From assembly GCA_020466095.1 (NCBI GenBank), contig CM035808.1:78307863-78371862 (forward strand): DNA of 64,000 nt, read 5' to 3'. The notes under the pieces were generated by a model. That model was not told the origin of the DNA and searched no databases. It saw only the letters and a list, made by a program, of their open reading frames with translations. Each line of letters starts with the position of its first letter. The first letter of the stretch is position 1. The translations under genes were made by a program, and so were the position numbers. Positions 21,829-32,700 of this stretch are shown piece by piece. This DNA comes from Chlorops oryzae. Its lineage: Eukaryota; Arthropoda; Insecta; Diptera; Chloropidae.

Positions 21829-23892
21829 TTAGTTTTTATTGTGATAATCGACGAAACAATTGCGTTTTTCAGTCAAGCAAAGGTGAACATTGCACTTTCG
21901 GCATTTAAAAATGGAGCGGTTGTTTACATCTTTGCCGCTACCACATTTTAAATTTTTGCACCGAGCTCGTCCATCAATAACTGGTAGCTGATCCGTGCCA
22001 TCATATCGCAGGTCAATAGGTGGCTGCCGCTCTTTTTTAACTCGAAGGGCTGGCAAAGGTACGTCATGACGTGTACATCTTTTTTTCTTTTGCGTGATGT
22101 TTGTCAGTACGTGGGCTACCTCGAGACGGAAGGCTTTTTGCGTCATCGGATTTGAAGCGTTTGCTCTTTTAAAAAGTAGCCATGCATTTACTACGCAAAG
22201 GTCAAGTAAATGGTAGAATATTCTGATATACCATTTTCGGCTTTTCAAAAGAATTTTTAGGCGACTCAAAGACGAATCCATGAGGTCCACACCACCCATG
22301 TGTAGATTGTACTCTTTGATTATTTGTGGACAGGAAATCGTGATTAATTCTCGGTTCTTCTTATCCCACCGTTCAACAGTGGGGACATTTAAATCAACAT
22401 TATGATCTGAGAGCAATGGCTTCATGCCCACGAAAGTTGACACAAGGTTAACGATCTTGTTATCTTTCCAAGATAATAATGTCAATTGCATGCCTTGAAT
22501 GTTCGCTGTGAACTCTGCTGAAACACCTCTATTCATTTTCATCATCTTCTTTGGGTCAGGAAGTTTTGAGTTTTTTATTCGATTCCGATTGATAGTTCCA
22601 ATGCTATGAATGCCCTGGGTCCGCAGAAAAATCAGCAATGGTATGGATGTGTAATAATTATCCATATACACGATATAATTTTGAAAACGCGGAACTTCGC
22701 GGGTCATTCTTACAACAATATTCGCAGATGCTTTCATATCGGGTTCTCCTGGCCATAAATGATGTTCTTCTCCGGTGTAAATTTCAAACTTGTACATGAA
22801 ACCATTTGGATCGCAAAGAGCGAAAAATTTAAATCCCCATTTTTTAGGTTTATTAGGGAGATATTGTTTCATATAATGGCCCACCTTTGTGGAACACATT
22901 TGCTCATCTACCGATAAACGAGACAGCATGGGTATCGATAGAAAGCGATCGTTGAGCAAATTTACCATTGGCCCTATTTTGAATAAGCGATCAGGATTAG
23001 TGTCGTCATACTCGTCGTTGTTGTTGAAATGGAGATACTCCCTAATTTTCTCAAACCGGTTGACCGTCATTACATTTCGCACTGAATCAACTCCATTCTT
23101 TTCATTCCAATAATCTCTCACACAAGGAAGGTTATGATATGACATATAATAAATTATCCCAATATATTTGCTGAGTTCCAGGGTATCGAAAAAGAAGTTT
23201 TGAATGTTTTTTTCAACCTTTGAATAACGAATGGTCTCGTTAACAATTTTCGTCATTAACTCGTCCGTGAAAAAATATTTGAAACATGCATAAGGAGTTG
23301 CGAGTGCCTCAGCTAACTCTGGTTCCAATTTAGAGCTTCCAAGAAAAGCAATTTGCTCTTCTTTCAATTGCAAGTGTCCTTTTTTCCAGCGAATTCTCTC
23401 AAAATCATTTGAAGTTATGTCAATAACAACGTCCTTGTACTTCCGACATTCTTCGCGTACGTGATCTAGGTCGTCAAGGAAATCATCTTCAGGTGGCACG
23501 GGGGTTGAAGAAAATAAACTCTTAGCCCTTTTTAGGGGGGGTGAAAGAGACTCTGGGTTCACTATGGGCAAATCAACTGATATTGATGTACCGATGTCAA
23601 GAGCAGGAATTCCGGAAACTTCCAAAACAGATATGTCCAGTTGATCATTGTTGAGAAATTTGGCAAAACTTGCATCTTCATCCAATACGGCGTATTCGGT
23701 TTCTGCTCGATTTCTTAAACGTTGTGGTAATTGAGTTTCATGGATCAATTCATCATTTTCCCGTTCTTTTTCATCTTCAGACTGATCACCATTTTTTGGT
23801 ATGTCCCCCACGTCATCAAAGTCATCATCATAAAGCATTTCCGCAACCTCATCAGCTTTGTACCTTTTTCCTTCAATAATAAGGCCATCCAT
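21829..23892 (-). CDS. piggyBac-1 transposase, intact 687-aa ORF
   Basis: This would be a cut-and-paste transposase acting at TTAA sites. The ORF is open from 23988, but the ATG at 23892 (MDGLIIEGKRY) is the likelier start because the 32 residues before it are hydrophobic and unlike the family. Residues 1-140 are acidic and disordered. The DDE_Tnp_1_7-type core carries the piggyBac Asp triad at D329 (RLSVDEQM), D411 (YMDNYYTS) and D536 (GGVDLMD). The C-terminus is a Cys-rich zinc domain (CKNLKC ... FKCRKCNVHLCL ... CFVDYH). There is no stop or frameshift. About 600 aa is usual, so length is normal to long. Whether it is expressed or active is unknown. Confidence 0.92.
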   Translation of the reverse strand: MDGLIIEGKRYKADEVAEMLYDDDFDDVGDIPKNGDQSEDEKERENDELIHETQLPQRLRNRAETEYAVLDEDASFAKFLNNDQLDISVLEVSGIPALDIGTSISVDLPIVNPESLSPPLKRAKSLFSSTPVPPEDDFLDDLDHVREECRKYKDVVIDITSNDFERIRWKKGHLQLKEEQIAFLGSSKLEPELAEALATPYACFKYFFTDELMTKIVNETIRYSKVEKNIQNFFFDTLELSKYIGIIYYMSYHNLPCVRDYWNEKNGVDSVRNVMTVNRFEKIREYLHFNNNDEYDDTNPDRLFKIGPMVNLLNDRFLSIPMLSRLSVDEQMCSTKVGHYMKQYLPNKPKKWGFKFFALCDPNGFMYKFEIYTGEEHHLWPGEPDMKASANIVVRMTREVPRFQNYIVYMDNYYTSIPLLIFLRTQGIHSIGTINRNRIKNSKLPDPKKMMKMNRGVSAEFTANIQGMQLTLLSWKDNKIVNLVSTFVGMKPLLSDHNVDLNVPTVERWDKKNRELITISCPQIIKEYNLHMGGVDLMDSSLSRLKILLKSRKWYIRIFYHLLDLCVVNAWLLFKRANASNPMTQKAFRLEVAHVLTNITQKKKRCTRHDVPLPALRVKKERQPPIDLRYDGTDQLPVIDGRARCKNLKCGSGKDVNNRSIFKCRKCNVHLCLTEKRNCFVDYHNKN

Positions 23893-25027
23893 TTCTAAAT
23901 AAACGATAATGATTATCAAAATAAAAACACACTTCCAGCAAAAAAAAAAACACGTGTCCATATGCATGGCGTACCAAATATGGTACATACAAAATATGAA
24001 AAAAACCCAACTTTAAGACATCAAATTTCGTCGGAATTCATTTCAATTAGCTAAAACAAAGCTCAATGTACTCACCTATACTTATTTAACCACGTATTAT
24101 AAATGTTCTCAACTTTTTTTCACTATTTATTTTCACTTTTAAATTAATGTATAAAAAGCGCACCCGACAACTTTAGAAGCACACTGGTAACAAAAATAAA
24201 CAATAAGCAAACTGAAATAATGCTTAAACTAACGGTAATTATGCCTGGTTCAACGTAGAGCACTCGGTGTTACGATTCAGTTTGATTGGTGAGACACACA
24301 ACACTATTAATAATTTTCTACTTGATTTTAGAAACAATTTTCATTGTAGTACAGGGGATACCCCTACAAAATTATTTCTTGGAAGATCAGTTAAAACTCG
24401 ATTTAGTCTTTTGAAACCGCCAACAGTTCTTAAGAGACTTTTAGAGAGTAACAAAAAAAGCAAAGAACTTCAAAGGCAATAGAGAGGTAAAATTCAAGAC
24501 AGGAGAAAAGGTTTTAATAAGGACTATGGAGACCCAAATAAACCAAATTGGTCTCAGGCCCAAATAAAAAATAAATTAGGCCCTAGATCCTATTCTTGTA
24601 CACTTCTCTACAACAACAGAGAAATCAAACGACACTTAAATCAAATACGAGGAATAACCTCTTCTGATTCTGGGTTGACTGATGCTCCTGATGAACCTCG
24701 TGAAATCGCATCAGAAACTCCACTGTCATTATCTGTTCATGAGGATTGCAAGCTTCAATTGGAAGAAGTAGGCTTAGCAACAAATCTGCGAACTCTCAGA
24801 CCTAGGCATGACGGGAGAGTAGTCAAACCTAATTAAATAATCAATCTTAATACCTGTTATGTATTTATAATATAATATAATTTCACAATGGATACAATTT
24901 TCACTCTGAATTTAAACATCCACTCATGTACACCTAGTTATTGAATTACAACTGTAAAATAGTTACTCATATTAATTGAATTAAAAATATACATAAAAAA
25001 AAAAAGTAATAATCTTAAGGAGGGACA

Positions 25028-25157
25028 TGTAGCATCCATATGTACAGTCAAGACCTGAGGTTAAGCCTTATCGTCTTTTGGATAGTTAAGACGCGGTGTT
25101 AAGATTCGATGTAAGAAGTTAGTTCGTAAGAATGAATTGATGAATAAAGACATTATA
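25028..25157 (+). repeat. 3' LTR (130 bp) with polypurine tract
   Basis: Identical to the 5' LTR. Directly upstream, AAGGAGGGACA (25017-25027) is the polypurine tract that would prime plus-strand synthesis. Followed by the ATAGT target duplication. Confidence 0.92.
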
Positions 25158-26929
25158 ATAGTTGAGAAAGAGAAGAGTGTTGGCGTTCTCATTAACCAAG
25201 TTTGAGCGCCTATCGGTGTAAAGCTGCCCAGCAGCACTAAAAAGTTACTCACTGGCTACACTAGGAGGAGCAGAAAGAAATTTCTCCGCTATGGTTTTCA
25301 AATGTTTGAATGAGCTCAGGTGCCAATATTGGTAGATATGTATTAGCATTATAGGCAAAATTCGTTCCTTTAAATAGTCCTGTATCTCCTTTACATAGTC
25401 CTCTTGTTGTACGGGAATAATTTCTTGAGAAGCGGAGATGTTGTGCTTATCCCAAAGCTTTTTTTTTTCATTTTTTGATGTTGCAGCCGAAGGAGGAAGC
25501 ACTGGAATGACTTCTATGATGCTTTTGGCTTTATCAATATTGATATTTTGCAGGAAGTCGCGTAATTTTTTTTTGTCAAATATTTGTTTCACTAGGTGAA
25601 AAATATTTAGTTTTTAACCTTGGATCAAGGAATGTTGCGACCATTAATTCTTTACAGTTTATGTTCAAGAAACGTTGGTTAAATGACTTATAGGCTTTTC
25701 AGACATAGTGTTAAATCACGCGATTTAGCTAAATCATTCAAAGCTAAATCACAACTGTATGCGCAACACAACCAAAAGATGTAAAATTGCCCACGCGCAT
25801 TGCACAAGACATGTGGCGTGAATTATATTAAATTACCATATACACTTTATTCTCGATTTTAAAATTTCGAATCGATTCCGTCAACTTTTGGGGTAAAAAA
25901 CGATCTATGGTCTTCATCTAAAACTTTCGCACCCAATATAATTTTTACACGTTTGTGACCATCAATAACATGTGCAGTTAGAATCAACAAAGCGCAACTA
26001 TTCGAATTATTTCTCCAAATATCCGTTGTGATGCTGACCCATTTCGCTCTTTGCAAAACAGCAACAACTTTCATAAACACTTTATCATATGTTTCTGGCA
26101 TTAATGTATTTCGGAAGTATTTCTCAGTTTTTGATCTGTATTTGGATGATACTGTAGGGTTTCCGAAATGAAGCCTTCGAAATGCTGCGCCTTCATCAAC
26201 GCTATATGGAAGCATATCTACAATAATCAGATCCATTATAAGTTTGTCAGTTTGAAGTGCTAGAGGGTGATCGTCGGGCTAAATATTTTTTGATAGCAAA
26301 TGTTTCTGGTAAAGTAGCCTGCACACTTTCACCTCTACTTTTGTCGTTATCTTTTTTCTGTTCTTTGAGGAATATTAGCAGATTCAATAAACGGTGCAAA
26401 AATTTCGGAGTGAATTTCCTCCAAATGGTTTCTTATATTGGACGTGGTTTGCATTTTTTGTTCGCACGACCAAGCAACAACTCCTTTCTGCAAACGTTGC
26501 AAACTCCAGTTTTTTCTGTCCTTTCGAAATGATCCCAAATTTCAGGCATTCTGAATATGAAAATGTTAAAATAGTAACTATAGTTACTAAATATAATATT
26601 AAATGTTTAATATTTAGCTCACTTTGTATTTTCCTGACGTTTCTAGTCAGCTGCTTGCACAAAATAAGCGTCCTTCAGATCATAATATTTGTATGAAACA
26701 TTGTATGACGCAATCATTCAGTCGAAAATGTATTCATAAAGACAAGGTTAAGTTTTTACCACCGAACATATCGGGATTTTTGCTGTAGGTACTTTATGGC
26801 TCAAGTAGTTATAAATATTTCGATTGAAAAGTGAAATATGTGAATGATGTCTCCATTTACATGGTGAACCCTGTTCCTCATACCAAAAGAAAAATCAAAC
26901 GCTTGTTATAACTATCGAACATTTGCGTC

Positions 26930-27515
26930 GCTATAGCGCTCGTTTGGACGTGCTTCAACATCGTTCAAAAAACGCAGTTCGTTGGAGAGACGCTAGCGGG
27001 GAGAGGAAGATGGTTTTTGTTGAACGTACTCGGCTATTCTCTTTGTGCCTATATTCTTAGCGTGAAACTTGAAAACAACCCCTGTGCGATTTTTACAGTT
27101 ACTTCACATATTTTCGTCATTCGACCGGAAAGGTTCGAACGCCTTCGCTAAAAATTTTATTTATCCTATATATATATATATATATATTCCTATTTATACA
27201 TTTAGATGAAAATAAAAAAAAACATATCCAAGCAATAATAAATAGTTTTTGTTTTTTTGAAATTGCATTGTTGTTTTTGCGTTCAATACATTCGGAATAT
27301 CAATCCTTTTTGAGAGATGCATCAGGATTTTATTTTCTTTCATTTCTAACATCGTTCCTACGCGCAAGAGGGGAACGTTGTGATATAAAATGTTGAAGCA
27401 TTTGGTGAACGAAGCAATTTTTGGCTGTGGACACGAACGAAACATGAAAACGGAATCTGATAATTTGTTGAACGATGTTGACCATACGTCTAAACGGGCC
27501 AATAGGCGCTGCTAA
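26930..27515. repeat. Possible MITE inside hAT-1 (imperfect 45-bp inverted ends)
   Basis: CTATAGCGCTCGTTTGGACG near 26934 and its counterpart near 27510 (reverse complement CTATTGGCCCGTTTAGACG), both followed by CAACATCGTTCA, make an imperfect inverted pair about 580 bp apart. No duplication found. A (TA)n run lies at 27168-27187. Confidence 0.45.
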
Positions 27516-27874
27516 AAAAAAATTATATTCGGCTAAATAATCGGCCTTTTGTGGCCGAAGCCGAAGGCCAGTTTTAGGCCAAATGTTCGGCAAACCGAAA
27601 CCAAAGCCGAACCTTCGGTCAGACTCTAATTAATTGACAAAAAGAAAAACAAAAATACAAATTATTTTAAACATTCTTAGAATTTTACATATAGTCGGCT
27701 TAAAGTGTAAACCTGCTAACTAACAATTTCAAAACTTTACAGGGTAAACCAAAATCACTTTTTTTCAAGGCTTCAAGCTTGGAAAGTAGACCCAAAATAT
27801 GGATGGTTTATTTTGTTCCTATATGAAGTCTCTTATAAATTCGATTCTGTGCACTATATAAACTCTACTTGGAG

Positions 27875-30714
27875 TAGGGATGCGACTTGAAAAAAAACAT
27901 CGATAGATTTGTTCAATTAATGCATCGAAAAATACATCGATATCCTGCGATGCATCAAAGAGCCTACATCGATGCATCGATGCGCATAGAGCTTTGACCA
28001 AAAAAAAAAAAAAAACCATGAAACTTCGAAGCCTGTTTATGTTTTTTTATTAAACTTTGAGCAAACGTAACAAATAATACTTTTTCCATAAAAGATTTAA
28101 AAATAATGGTCAATATAGTTCTTTAGAAAACCCATATATGAACAAAAAGAAATTAAAATAGCACAGGCCGACAAAACCATTTTTTCTAAAAGCTTTTCGA
28201 AAATCTGCAGCCAAATCTTATATAATTTGGTCTGCTGAAAATTGGAAAAATATTGAAAAAATTCCATCACGTAAGAATTTGCAGAAAATCGCGAAATCAC
28301 TTTTTTATACCATTCATTTTTTGTAACGCGGTTTTCTCAAATATGATAGGACTTATTTTGAAATTTTAAAAAGTTTTGTATTCGAAAAACAACAGACTTG
28401 AAGGTTCCATCAAAAATATCATATACTTTTGTAAAATAATGATGCAAAATGTTGTTCAAAGTCAAAAAATTTAGAAAATTGTGTGAAAATTTAATATTCA
28501 TTTTTAGTTTAAATGAACATATCTCAGCCTGTGTAGTTATTGAAAATTATAAATATTTACGTTTCCCAGAACTTCGTATCAACGCTTTGCATAAACAATA
28601 ACTTATGTAACCTTTCGCCATCTAGCCGGTTTCGCTGTTGATTAATGATTTGAGATGCTTTCGAAAATAGTCTTTCGGCGGGAACCGAAGTACCTACTAG
28701 AGTTAAGTATTTAAATGCCACATGGTATAATTTGGGAAACTGAACTTTAAAATCTCTCCATATTTCCAAAGGGTTTTCATTTAACCTGCTCATTGGGCTT
28801 TTAAGGTAGACCGAAAGTTGATCTGAAGCATCGTCGTTGGTTTTTTTCGACTTCCAAGAACGGCTCAACAGCGATTGGTGATCACTCCAGAGTGAGAAAC
28901 TGTTGTCACTTCTGTCGGAAACACTCGAGTCTGAATCTGGAATATTTTCGACACGGTTCTCGCTCATAATAGTCTTGATCTTTTGAACGGCACTAGAGCA
29001 AGCTATGCTATCCGCAAAGTGAAGTTTCTTAAATCGTGGATCCAATAGAGTTGCAATAGCAAGTGGGGTTACCTAGGATTAGAAAAGTGAATTAGAAATA
29101 TGTAATGAAAATTAAACGAACCCGATTACCATTTCCAGTGAACCCATCCGTTTATTAAGTTCTTTTAATAGTTGTTGGTGCATTGTTTTAACCACCGGGT
29201 CGGTAGGCGACAAAGATTTAATTTTGCGGGTCATACAGGAAACTAATGGTATGATCTTGCTGGCCGTGCAGTACTTATCTCCCGATATATCTTTGGTGGC
29301 CGCTTCGAGAGGTCGAAGTAGTTGAAGCATATTTGAGGCCGCAGAGAGTTCGGATCCGCTTAGCATAGATGGGGCATTATTATGATGTAAAAGTATATCA
29401 CTAACAACTGACTTCAAAGTTAAAAATCTTTCCACCATATAAAAGGTGCTATTCCAACGAGTTGGAACGTCTTGTATTAGCTTTGTTTGTGCAGTTGTCG
29501 CCTTTCGGAGTTCATCGCTAGCAACACAGCTTTGCTTAAAAAATCTAACGATTTCTTTCATTTTATTTATTATTTCTTTTGCTGGTCCGCAATCAATTGT
29601 AGCTTGAGCCACTAAGTTTAAAATATGTGCAAAACATGGGATATGCTTCGCTTTGCCGAATGAAAGATCAACTGCTTTGACCATATTGGCTGCATTATCG
29701 GTAATTACAGCTGAGACTTTTTCCAATCCAATATTCCACTCTGCACATGTGGCTATAAGCTTTTGTGATATATATTCGGATGTGTGACGCTCATCAAGTT
29801 CATACACTCCTAACGTTATGGAACGAAATTCAACGTCAATACCGAAATGTACAGTTACGCCGAGAAAACTCTTCAGAGACATATTTTCCGACCATATATC
29901 AGTAGTCAGGGTCACATTTTCCACCAGCTCTAATTTGGAACGAACTACTTGGAAAAGCTCCTCATATTTTCCGTCGACCCAAGATGTGAGAGTTTTTCTA
30001 CCTATTTAGAAAAATAGTTTATCTCTTTATAATTTATAGTATAAATTTTTTATACTTACATGGCAGTTTGTAACGCGGGGCCACTGTTTTGGTGAAGTAC
30101 CTAAACCCGCAGTTTTCGACAATAGAAAATGGCTGATTGTCTTTGCAGACCATATATATCAACGCTTTGTTTATTTGACCAGCTTTCATACCAACCATAG
30201 AATAGGCATTTCAATTTTGAAAGCTTTCAAAAATAGACTGCTGAGTTTGTGGTGCTGCGATTGGCGTTGGAGTCTCTGAATCCAGCACTGCTTCATTTTC
30301 TGGTTGCGGTATTTCATTTTCATCCACTACCGCCATTTTTTCTGATGCTATTTTTTGGAATTTTAATTTTTTTAATTCTTCTTTTTTGAACATACTCAAG
30401 TATGTTGCCTTGTGAATATTGCGGATATGCCCCATCATGTTGGTGGTGTTTCCAGCACTTCTTATAATTTTTTTACATAAGTTACACTTGACCGTTTTTT
30501 CATTTTCTTTTTGGAAAAATTTCCAAACAACGCTCTTTGGAGCCATTTTCGCAAGAACTAGACGCCTCGATGCATGAGTGATGCGACTTTATACAAAACA
30601 TCGATTTTCGATGCATCGTTACATCGGCCAAGTAACCATCGGGTACTAAAATATCGATGCATCGAAGCAAAACATCGATATTTACGATGTATCGATGTAA
30701 AAGTCGCATCCCTA
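27875..30714 (-). mobile_element. hAT-2, nearly intact
   Basis: 2840 bp with ends TAGGGATGCGACTT on both sides and an exact 8-bp duplication ACTTGGAG (27867-27874, 30715-30722). Both subterminal regions are full of ATCGAT/GATGCATCGA words, probably transposase-binding sites. A single three-exon transposase gene fills the element on the minus strand. Exact flanks and few lesions indicate a younger insertion than hAT-1. Confidence 0.95.
28557..30546 (-). pseudogene. hAT-2 (ZBED-like) transposase with one nonsense codon
   Basis: Starts at the ATG at 30546: a BED zinc finger at residues 1-50 (VWKFFQ, CNLC, HIRNIH) that binds the element ends. The only lesion I found is a TGA just after SIFESFQN (about 30213-30211). 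The frame continues through INKALIYMVCKD, an intron of about 57 bp (GTAAGTATAAA...AAATAG, near 30004-30060), and the core with TTDIWS and ITDNAANM plus the CFAHILNL zinc-binding region. A 57-bp intron (29129-29073) follows, then LLDPRFKK and the dimerisation domain (GTSVPAERLFSKAS) to a stop near 28557. If the TGA were read through it would make roughly 600 residues. Confidence 0.9.
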
Positions 30715-31021
30715 ACTTGGAGGCACTTGTTGGTGTTAGCTGTGAAGTTTGAACACAGCACACTGGTCTGAATCGCGTTTTTTTTTTGGCATTAAGTCGA
30801 AATTTCGACTCGAAATATTTGCAAATTTTATTATATGCCCATTTAGTTAAATGCCCATGTATACCGAAAATGCACCAAAAAAAATTTTTCCCCGTACAGT
30901 AGGCGTATGGCAGCCCTATCAAAACAGCTGTTTGTGAAAAGTATAACTTCCGTGCTGTGAAATTGAAATTAAGTTTGAATTGTAATTTGAATTGATTGTA
31001 ACCGGCGGACTTTAAAATTAA

Positions 31022-32107
31022 ATGTCAAGTATGGATAATATAGCTAAAGGTATAGACATTTTTGTGTTATGAAGAATTTTACGTATGTGTTCAATGCCTT
31101 TGTTGTTTTAAGCTTTCATGTGGCGTAGTTTTTTGGGTAGAGTAAAAAGTAAAAGTTGTGTATTATGTGGAGCAGAAGTAGTTGGGATAATGCGGGATAA
31201 TGGACCTGTTGATGCTTAATTATACGTTGAAGTTTACTCTTTCATATGATATTAACATTGCTACCCGCATGTTTCCACTAACTCGTAATAATTTGAATAT
31301 TGCAGAGCAAGTCCAGCTATGTCGTAAGAACTTATTGTCGATTTGGTTGGAAAAGAATAAGAATACCACAGAGCTGATTAATTGGGTGCTAAAAAAGTTC
31401 AATGGCGAAGCTTTAGCAAAGAGTTAATTATCTGAAATTGAGCAGAAAATCAAGACTTTTGTAAAATATGTAAAATTAGAACTTCGAAAGTGTCATTGAA
31501 ATATGGACCGATACAAAAGGCAACACTCCGATTGGCTTGCAAAAAGTATAACAATTTCAATTGATCAGCTGAAGACCCCAACAAAATGAGGACGGCCATC
31601 CTTAACATATGAGGAAGGAGGACCAAGATTAAAACGACAATTTGCTTCGGACTTATCGAGAGAGCACAGTACTTCACTTCCAGTTCACGCTGCTGCAGTG
31701 TCAGCAAAAAAGTCAAAGGAAAGAGATACTGCATTTGTTTTAAATCAGACTTTAAATACTTCAGATATATCAACTATGAAGGATAATTTGGGGTCAAAAA
31801 CTCCAATCGCTCTTTCAGCAGATGAAGCTTTTGCTTTCATAATTGAGAATTCGTTCACAAAAAAACAATACAACAGTATTAGGTCTGTGAGCATACAACA
31901 GAACTGCAACATATTTTCAAGTTATGCTAGTGTTTTGGAAGCCAAATCAAAGTTTAGACCCAAAGACATTATCGTTACCGAAACCACTGCAGAAGTAACC
32001 CTACAAAATTTACTTGATCACACAGCATCAAGAATTGTAACTTTGCAGGAAAACGTACTAAAAAATTTTACTGATATACGTAACGTTGCATGCCAGACAA
32101 AATTCTA
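31022..32107 (+). pseudogene. Unrecognised spliced gene of the 27693-32728 element
   Basis: Exon 1 31022-31049 starts MSSMDNIAK. A 63-bp intron (31050-31112, GTATAG...TTTTAAG) leads to exon 2 with KSKSCVLCGAE, a CxxC zinc-binding-like motif. After a stop near 31220 the coding feel continues in other frames: 31205-31423 (RNNLNIAEQVQLCRKNLL), GRPSLTYEEGG near 31590, and 31698-32107 (SADEAFAFIIENSFTKKQYN, LQNLLDHTASRI). This architecture reminds me of large uncharacterised DNA-transposon-like proteins common in aphid and hydra genomes, perhaps in the RAG1/Transib/Chapaev sphere. That is memory, not a search. A catalytic core would be expected downstream and is absent, so the gene is truncated. 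Confidence 0.5.
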
Positions 32108-32700
32108 GAATTAACAACCTCACTGACGTTTTCTGCAGGGCATTGGACTCCTCTGATCCGTTTCTCTCCAGTCTAAGCGGTAACAAACACAATCGTTACA
32201 AAAAACAAGAAATACCTAGTGAAGTTATAATGATGTTACAAACGTCACCTTTCATTGAATCAAGTGAACATTGTCTTGACGAATCTTCTGGCAATGTAGA
32301 TGCTCAACACCTTCATTATTTTGATATTGAATTAGAATTAGATGTAAACATCTGTAAATATTGCAGTATAATAATAAACTTAAAAACCTGATATATGATT
32401 TTGGGGTTATATGGGGGCTATGTGAAGACGTGATCCAATCCGTCCAAAATTTTTTTCAAAATTCATTTATAATGTTGTTAGCAAATGTACCAGGTTTCAA
32501 AGCTCTATCTTCATTTTTAGACTTTATGCCAAAAAAAAACATGATTCAGACCACTGTGCACAGGTGGAGTTAGCAGTTTTACTTATCACCAATTTCTCCG
32601 TATTTAGAATTTGAAATTAAAAAAGATTTTTTTGCCTGACGATGCAGTGTGGTTTTTTCTTCCGAATGACATCGAAAAGTTAGAATCGGTTAAAAGTGGA
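32108..32700 (+). other. Short protein-like ORF of unknown origin
   Basis: In-frame sequence around 32113-32390 includes LTDVFCRALDSSDPF and PSEVIMMLQTSPFIE, which looks like former coding DNA but matches nothing I know. The frame and composition change from the preceding ORF, so it could be a different captured fragment. The rest is AT-rich filler before the terminal repeat. Confidence 0.3.

Larger units (their letters stand above)
20229..24000 (-). mobile_element. piggyBac-1 (left end seen, right end not found)
   Basis: At 20229 the sequence TTAACCCTTAAATGCATG fits a piggyBac end (TTAA target followed by CCCT), comparable to the TTAACCCTTCTGC end of piggyBac-2. The transposase gene reads leftwards. 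A palindrome TGTACCATATATGGTACA lies at 21652-21669 beyond the gene's 3' end, and a related one at 23969-23986 upstream of its start, each near an ATGCAT. No matching GGGTTAA right end is visible before 24304, so that end is lost or diverged and the right boundary given is approximate. Confidence 0.6.
19732..24304 (-). mobile_element. Solo-LTR-like insertion, itself split by piggyBac-1
   Basis: The Ty3 integrase frame stops at 19731 and resumes in frame at 24309 if one copy of a TATT duplication (19728-19731 and 24305-24308) is removed. On the minus strand the inserted DNA starts near TGTTGTGTGTCTCACC and ends GACATAACA, with AATAAA signals and CAA-repeat runs 150-400 bp from its end, as in BEL or gypsy LTRs. 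The piggyBac and mariner sequences lie in the middle. No internal retroviral genes are present, so a solo LTR is the simplest reading; superfamily not settled. Confidence 0.6.
14078..24834 (+). pseudogene. Ty3/mag-like pol (RT, RNase H, integrase), broken
   Basis: Reverse transcriptase lies at about 14319-14940 (LPRIDEIFASL, LDLSNAYNQL, LPFGVKPA). Its catalytic YxDD box near 14692-14706 is destroyed: the first position is a TAG stop and the first Asp is Tyr. RNase H follows at 14943-15608 (TTDAS, TDHKPLL). Integrase has the HHCC zinc module at 15761-15925, where Harbinger interrupts it, and the catalytic core at 19336-19731 (HVDFAGP, SDNG, GQAEN). After the second insertion the core C-terminus and tail continue at 24309-24834, ending in a TAA. 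Further stops occur near 14100 and 14250. Catalytically dead. Confidence 0.88.
12745..25157 (+). mobile_element. Ty3/mag-like LTR retrotransposon with nested insertions
   Basis: Identical 130-bp LTRs (12745-12874 and 25028-25157) enclose gag-protease-RT-RNase H-integrase in that order. The 5-bp target duplication ATAGT flanks the element (12740-12744 and 25158-25162). The body is interrupted by a Harbinger at 15926-19332 and a solo-LTR-like insertion at 19732-24304; removing both brings integrase back into one frame. Its own length without them would be about 4.4 kb. The mag-like label comes from the short LTRs, the fused gag and the protein motifs. Confidence 0.9.
12710..26549 (-). pseudogene. 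hAT-1 transposase, broken and split
   Basis: Reading leftwards from an ATG at 26549: a BED-type zinc finger start (WDHFERTEKTGVCNVC), then several stops and frame changes. At 26236-25859 comes hAT core with ITTDIWRNNSN (first catalytic region), and at 25592-25245 the C-terminal dimerisation domain ending SAPPSVASE, followed by an in-frame stop and then LFSAAGQLY. The frame reaches the Ty3 element at 25163 and resumes beyond it at 12739, ending at a TAA at 12712-12710. Only about 270 bp separate the core and C-terminal ORFs, so part of the RNase-H-like domain has probably been deleted. Not functional. Confidence 0.85.
12453..27628 (-). mobile_element. hAT-1: old hAT transposon interrupted by a 12.4-kb retrotransposon
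   Basis: The left end TAGAGTCCGACCGAAGG and right end (reverse complement) TAGAGTCTGACCGAAGG form terminal inverted repeats. They are flanked by 8-bp duplications AATAATTG (12445-12452) and ATTAATTG (27629-27636), 7 of 8 identical, as expected of an aged hAT insertion. Both subterminal regions are rich in CCGAA/TTCGG words. The transposase gene runs leftwards and is cut by the Ty3 element at 12745-25157. Without that insertion the hAT is about 2.76 kb. Confidence 0.88.

Noticed and set aside
24267..24482. 71-codon ORF as an independent gene
   Set aside because: From 24309 it is the continuation of the Ty3 integrase after the solo-LTR insertion; the first codons are LTR sequence.
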